The notes beneath the pieces were generated by a model. It worked only from the letters and a program-made list of their open reading frames with translations. It was not told the origin of the DNA and made no database searches. Positions 4,659-7,364 of a DNA stretch of 7,364 bases are shown one piece after another. Source of the stretch: a bacterium (GTDB taxonomy: Bacteria > Auribacterota > Auribacteria > Auribacterales > Auribacteraceae). Position numbers and translations under genes: made by a program. The first letter of the stretch is position 1, and each line of letters starts with the position of its first letter. The stretch is taken from NCBI GenBank assembly GCA_021161885.1, contig JAGGZS010000060.1:1-7364 (forward strand), read 5' to 3'.

Positions 4659-7222
4659 TTTGTGATGATTTTTTGGAGCACAGCGCTTAATTGCTGAATA
4701 CTGTAAGGTTTTGACAGGATAGCTTTGAACCCGTATTTTTCAAAACCGGATAAGATTGGGTCGTTTGAATATCCGCTTGACGCAATCGCTTTAATCTCTG
4801 GGTTAATCTTCAGTAACGATTTGATAATGTCTTTCCCTCCTTTTTCACCGGGGATGACCAGATCGATTATAACAGCATCAAAAGGTTTTTTTTCTTTTAT
4901 GCTTTTTTTATAAAAATCAACAGCTTCTTTGGTGTTTTTAGCGGTTATCGGATAATAGCCTAAATCAAGCAGTAAATCTTTACATACACTAAGAATCATT
5001 AGGTCGTCGTCAACAATAAGTATTTTTCCTTTCTTTTGGGCAGGAATATCGGTTTGTTCGCTTCCTGATATTTCTTTGATGGGTGAAGCGGGCAAATAAA
5101 TAGTGAATACAGTTCCTTTGTTTGGATCAGATTGAAATTGCATATGCCCGTTATGTTTTTTTATAATCGCGTACGATGCGGTAAGACCGAGCCCGGTTGA
5201 GTTTTCTTTTGTCGTAAAAAACGGATCGTAAATTTTTTCAGATATATTTTTGTTTATTCCCGAACCTTCATCGTGAAATTCAATTTTTACATAATCCCCT
5301 TTTTCAAGCGGAATACTTTTATCAAATTCAGATATATTGCGGTTTGAGGATATTATTTTTATAGTTCCGCCGTTGGGCATTGCCTCAATGGCATTGCGAA
5401 GTACGTTGCTGATAACCTGATGGATTTGCCCTGAGTCGATTTCAACCGGCTGAAGTTTTTTATCGAGTTTAAAACTACATTTAACATTTGTGCCTTTTAT
5501 AGCGAATTGCGCGGAATGTTTGATGAGATCGTTTATGTAGGCAGTAGTTTTTATCGGTGTGCCGCCTTTGGAAAAAGTTAAAAGCTGATGGCTCAATGAG
5601 GTAGCTGCCATAGTAGCTTTTTCCGCTTGTTTTAGGGTATTGTTTACTTTTTTGTTCGCTTTTGTGTGGAGTATGGCTATAGAAAGATTGCCTAAAATCG
5701 AAGTAAGCAGATTGTTGAAATCATGGGCTATGCCGCCGGCGAGAGTACTTATTGATTCAAGTTTTTTTATTTTTAACAGTTCGTTTTCAAGTTTTTTATG
5801 TTCTGTTACATCAATAGCAAGATTACAGAATACATGCTTTGCGTCCGACCAGATAAATGATGTGCTCATCACATGAAAAAATTTATCTGTCAGCTTATTT
5901 TGAAACTCTATGAATTCGCCGTAATTTTTGTTGTTATTTAACACAGCGCAATGACTGCACGGCGCGGTATTGTTTTCAAGCACCTCATAACAAATTTCTC
6001 CAACCCTGTCGCCCCAGTATTTTTTAAATGCTTCGTTTACATAAACCAGTTTAAAAGTTTCCTTATCGCATACATATATGGGTAAAGCTATGCTGTCGAA
6101 AATAGATATGAGCTGCTGGCGTTCTTCAATGAGCTTGTCTTCGGCAATTTTTCTATCGGTAATATCTTCGGCGAAAAGGTATAATGTTTTATTATCGCTC
6201 ATTATTAATTGAAAAATGACAGTGCGCACGGTTTTATCTTTACAAGTCAAATTGAACATCCGCGACTGGATTTCATCGGGATTAGTTCTCAAAATATGTA
6301 TGTCGTTTTCCCAGCATGATTTTGCGTAATCTAAATAATCTTTATCTGGAAATACCTTAACCATAAATGATTCGATTGATGGAATATCATCAAGGGTGTA
6401 TCCGAAAACTTCTATTAATTTAATGTTGCCGTAAATATTTTTTCCGGTTATAGAAGTTATTAAAACCGGAAAAGGACATTTCTCCACAATTTGCCTGAAC
6501 TGTTTTTCCCTTTCTTTTAAACTTTGTTCAGCCTGCCTGCGTTTTTTTTCCGCCCTCAAACCGTGCACGATAATAATGGCTGATAAAAAAGTAATAATTA
6601 TTAAAATAATAGTGGATATGATCAAAAAATTGTTTGTGAAACGATTGATTGTAGCGTTTACGTCTTCTATATATATGCCGGTTCCGATAACCCAGCCCCA
6701 CGGTTCAAACTCTTTCACAAAAGATAATTTAGGAATTATTCTCTGCGGATCGTCAAAATTCGGCCATAGATATGTTACGTACCCTGATTTATTTTTTTTA
6801 ACTGTATTTATGAATTCGAGTATGAAATATTTACCTGAAGCATCGTGCATCCTTGATAAGTTTTTGTTTACTAATTCCGGGTGGAAAGGCTGGGCTTTGC
6901 AGATAGCATCTAAAGTAAAAATATAAAAATATCCTTGTTTATTATCTCCATATCTCATGAAGTTTATGTGTTCAACTGCTTTGGCTTGGGCTTCTTCAAC
7001 AGATAATTCACCATTTGCTTCAAGCTGATGATAATGGTTTAATACATTCGAGGCGGTTTCAATTAATCGTGTTAACATTTCTTTTTTATGCGATAAGATA
7101 GTCTTTTTTAAGGTTGGGCGTACTATAATAAAACTGACAAGAACAAAAAGTATTACGGTTAATATTGCCGGAACAACCGTGTTGAATATCCAGTTTTTTG
7201 ACTGTCCTAATTTGTTAATCAT
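4655..7222 (-). CDS. Hybrid sensor histidine kinase: sCache_2, two PAS, HisKA, HATPase, C-terminal receiver
   Basis: This 855-residue inner-membrane sensor kinase has TM1 at about 13-34, a periplasmic single-Cache (sCache_2) domain at about 38-190 and TM2 at about 198-220. The Cache domain shows the EEAQAKA, NFMRYGDNKQGYFYI, QPFHPEL and EPWGWVIGTGIYIEDVN blocks of this small-ligand sensor family. PAS1 covers about 238-357 and PAS2 about 368-475. PAS2 carries Cys411, Cys422 and Cys425 in a C-x10-PCxxC pattern that could bind metal or sense redox. The dimerisation domain has phospho-accepting His500 in GGIAHDFNN. The ATPase domain shows N610 (N box), DEGSGI (651-656), DPFFTTK (666-672) and GLGL (677-680). 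The receiver at about 732-853 has acidic residues D738-D740, phosphoacceptor D787 and K838. All catalytic residues are present. No HPt or separate output regulator lies beside it, so the final phosphate receiver is elsewhere. The ATG has only a poor, distant AGGG (complement of 7234-7237, 11 nt away), suggesting modest translation. Its stop overlaps the glycosyltransferase stop by 4 nt. Confidence 0.95.
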   Translation of the reverse strand: MINKLGQSKNWIFNTVVPAILTVILFVLVSFIIVRPTLKKTILSHKKEMLTRLIETASNVLNHYHQLEANGELSVEEAQAKAVEHINFMRYGDNKQGYFYIFTLDAICKAQPFHPELVNKNLSRMHDASGKYFILEFINTVKKNKSGYVTYLWPNFDDPQRIIPKLSFVKEFEPWGWVIGTGIYIEDVNATINRFTNNFLIISTIILIIITFLSAIIIVHGLRAEKKRRQAEQSLKEREKQFRQIVEKCPFPVLITSITGKNIYGNIKLIEVFGYTLDDIPSIESFMVKVFPDKDYLDYAKSCWENDIHILRTNPDEIQSRMFNLTCKDKTVRTVIFQLIMSDNKTLYLFAEDITDRKIAEDKLIEERQQLISIFDSIALPIYVCDKETFKLVYVNEAFKKYWGDRVGEICYEVLENNTAPCSHCAVLNNNKNYGEFIEFQNKLTDKFFHVMSTSFIWSDAKHVFCNLAIDVTEHKKLENELLKIKKLESISTLAGGIAHDFNNLLTSILGNLSIAILHTKANKKVNNTLKQAEKATMAATSLSHQLLTFSKGGTPIKTTAYINDLIKHSAQFAIKGTNVKCSFKLDKKLQPVEIDSGQIHQVISNVLRNAIEAMPNGGTIKIISSNRNISEFDKSIPLEKGDYVKIEFHDEGSGINKNISEKIYDPFFTTKENSTGLGLTASYAIIKKHNGHMQFQSDPNKGTVFTIYLPASPIKEISGSEQTDIPAQKKGKILIVDDDLMILSVCKDLLLDLGYYPITAKNTKEAVDFYKKSIKEKKPFDAVIIDLVIPGEKGGKDIIKSLLKINPEIKAIASSGYSNDPILSGFEKYGFKAILSKPYSIQQLSAVLQKIITN

Positions 7223-7261
7223 ATTAATGAATACCCTGTGTGCTGTATATAATCTTGACTA

Positions 7262-7290
7262 ATTATAAAAATATAAAACAAAAGTTACAA
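7262..7290 (-). promoter_or_regulatory. Predicted sigma70-like promoter of the hybrid kinase gene
   Basis: On the minus strand, TTGTAA (complement of 7285-7290; four of six consensus positions) and a perfect TATAAT (complement of 7262-7267) are separated by exactly 17 nt. Transcription would start near 7255, leaving a leader of about 33 nt before the ATG at 7222. Position and spacing fit the gene well, so this is the best promoter call in the window. Confidence 0.6.
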
Positions 7291-7342
7291 TAATAATATT
7301 ACAGTTTTATTGAATTAAAAAAATTTTTAAAAATTATGTTTG

Positions 7343-7358
7343 TGTCAATAATATGACA
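7343..7358. promoter_or_regulatory. Inverted repeat TGTCA-N6-TGACA, candidate operator
   Basis: Two perfect 5-bp arms (7343-7347 and 7354-7358) flank a 6-nt A/T spacer, with centres 11 bp apart, about one helical turn. Allowing one inserted base, the symmetry extends outwards (TTG before, CAA after). This fits the site of a dimeric regulator upstream of the kinase gene, about 50-70 bp before its predicted -35. A perfect TTGACA hexamer (complement of 7343-7348) coincides with one arm, but no good -10 follows it. The site could equally serve a gene to the right of the window. Confidence 0.35.
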
Positions 7359-7364
7359 ACAAAA

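Larger units (their letters stand above)
7223..7364. other. Intergenic region upstream of the kinase gene
   Basis: No coding sequence was recognised in this AT-rich tail. Besides the predicted kinase promoter and the TGTCA inverted repeat, it holds a 14-bp all-A/T perfect palindrome (7322-7335), probably a by-product of base composition. A gene on the other side may begin beyond the window. Confidence 0.6.

Noticed and set aside
4725..4913. Plus-strand open frames opposite the kinase gene (also 5640-5876)
   Set aside because: Complementary to conserved receiver and PAS/HisKA coding sequence; no ribosome binding site or family resemblance.
6576..6926. 116-codon plus-strand open frame opposite the kinase Cache domain
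   Set aside because: It is a shadow of the well-supported kinase gene on the minus strand, with no recognisable domain.
7322..7335. 14-bp perfect palindrome AATTTTTAAAAATT
   Set aside because: Composed only of A and T in a very AT-rich stretch, so symmetry is easily expected by chance.

Overview
The window is AT-rich, densely coding and Gram-negative in character, with six protein-coding genes and almost no spare DNA. Two features recall anaerobic Desulfobacterota (Deltaproteobacteria): a LuxR-type C-terminal module preceded by a coiled-coil linker, and a hybrid histidine kinase with a single-Cache sensor and a PAS domain carrying a C-x10-PCxxC motif. This placement is inferred from protein style only; there is no rRNA or other phylogenetic marker. 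No tRNA, rRNA, CRISPR array, insertion sequence or phage gene is visible.

Layout from left to right. (1) Positions 3-530, plus: the C-terminal part of a class I SAM-dependent methyltransferase whose 5' end lies outside the window. (2) Positions 531-641: an AT-rich intergenic region with three copies of a 7-bp element (two direct, one inverted), a likely operator or promoter region. (3) Positions 642-1949 and 1981-3288, plus: a probable two-gene operon. The first gene encodes a membrane-anchored one-component regulator (four TM helices, GAF-like domain, coiled coil, LuxR HTH). The second encodes a YihY/BrkB-family membrane protein with a cytoplasmic winged-helix-like tail. (4) Positions 3293-3787, minus: an exported single-domain rhodanese-fold protein with no cysteine at all, so not a conventional sulfurtransferase. 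(5) Positions 3788-3887: a divergent regulatory region whose two predicted promoters share one -10 region. (6) Positions 3888-4658, plus: a soluble GT2 (DPM1-like) glycosyltransferase. (7) Positions 4655-7222, minus: an 855-residue hybrid histidine kinase (Cache-PAS-PAS-HisKA-HATPase-REC), with a good sigma70-like promoter upstream and a TGTCA-N6-TGACA inverted repeat near the window end.

The genes do not form one obvious pathway. Most are envelope or signalling functions: membrane sensing (LuxR protein, kinase), an inner-membrane protein (YihY), an exported protein and a sugar transferase. Both convergent gene pairs meet with virtually no room for a terminator (a 4-nt gap at 3289-3292 and a 4-nt overlap at 4655-4658). 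The most useful leads are the cysteine-free rhodanese, the membrane LuxR/YihY pair with its repeat-rich upstream region, and two 9-nt homopolymer runs at the start of the regulator gene. I see no clear evidence for an entirely new system.
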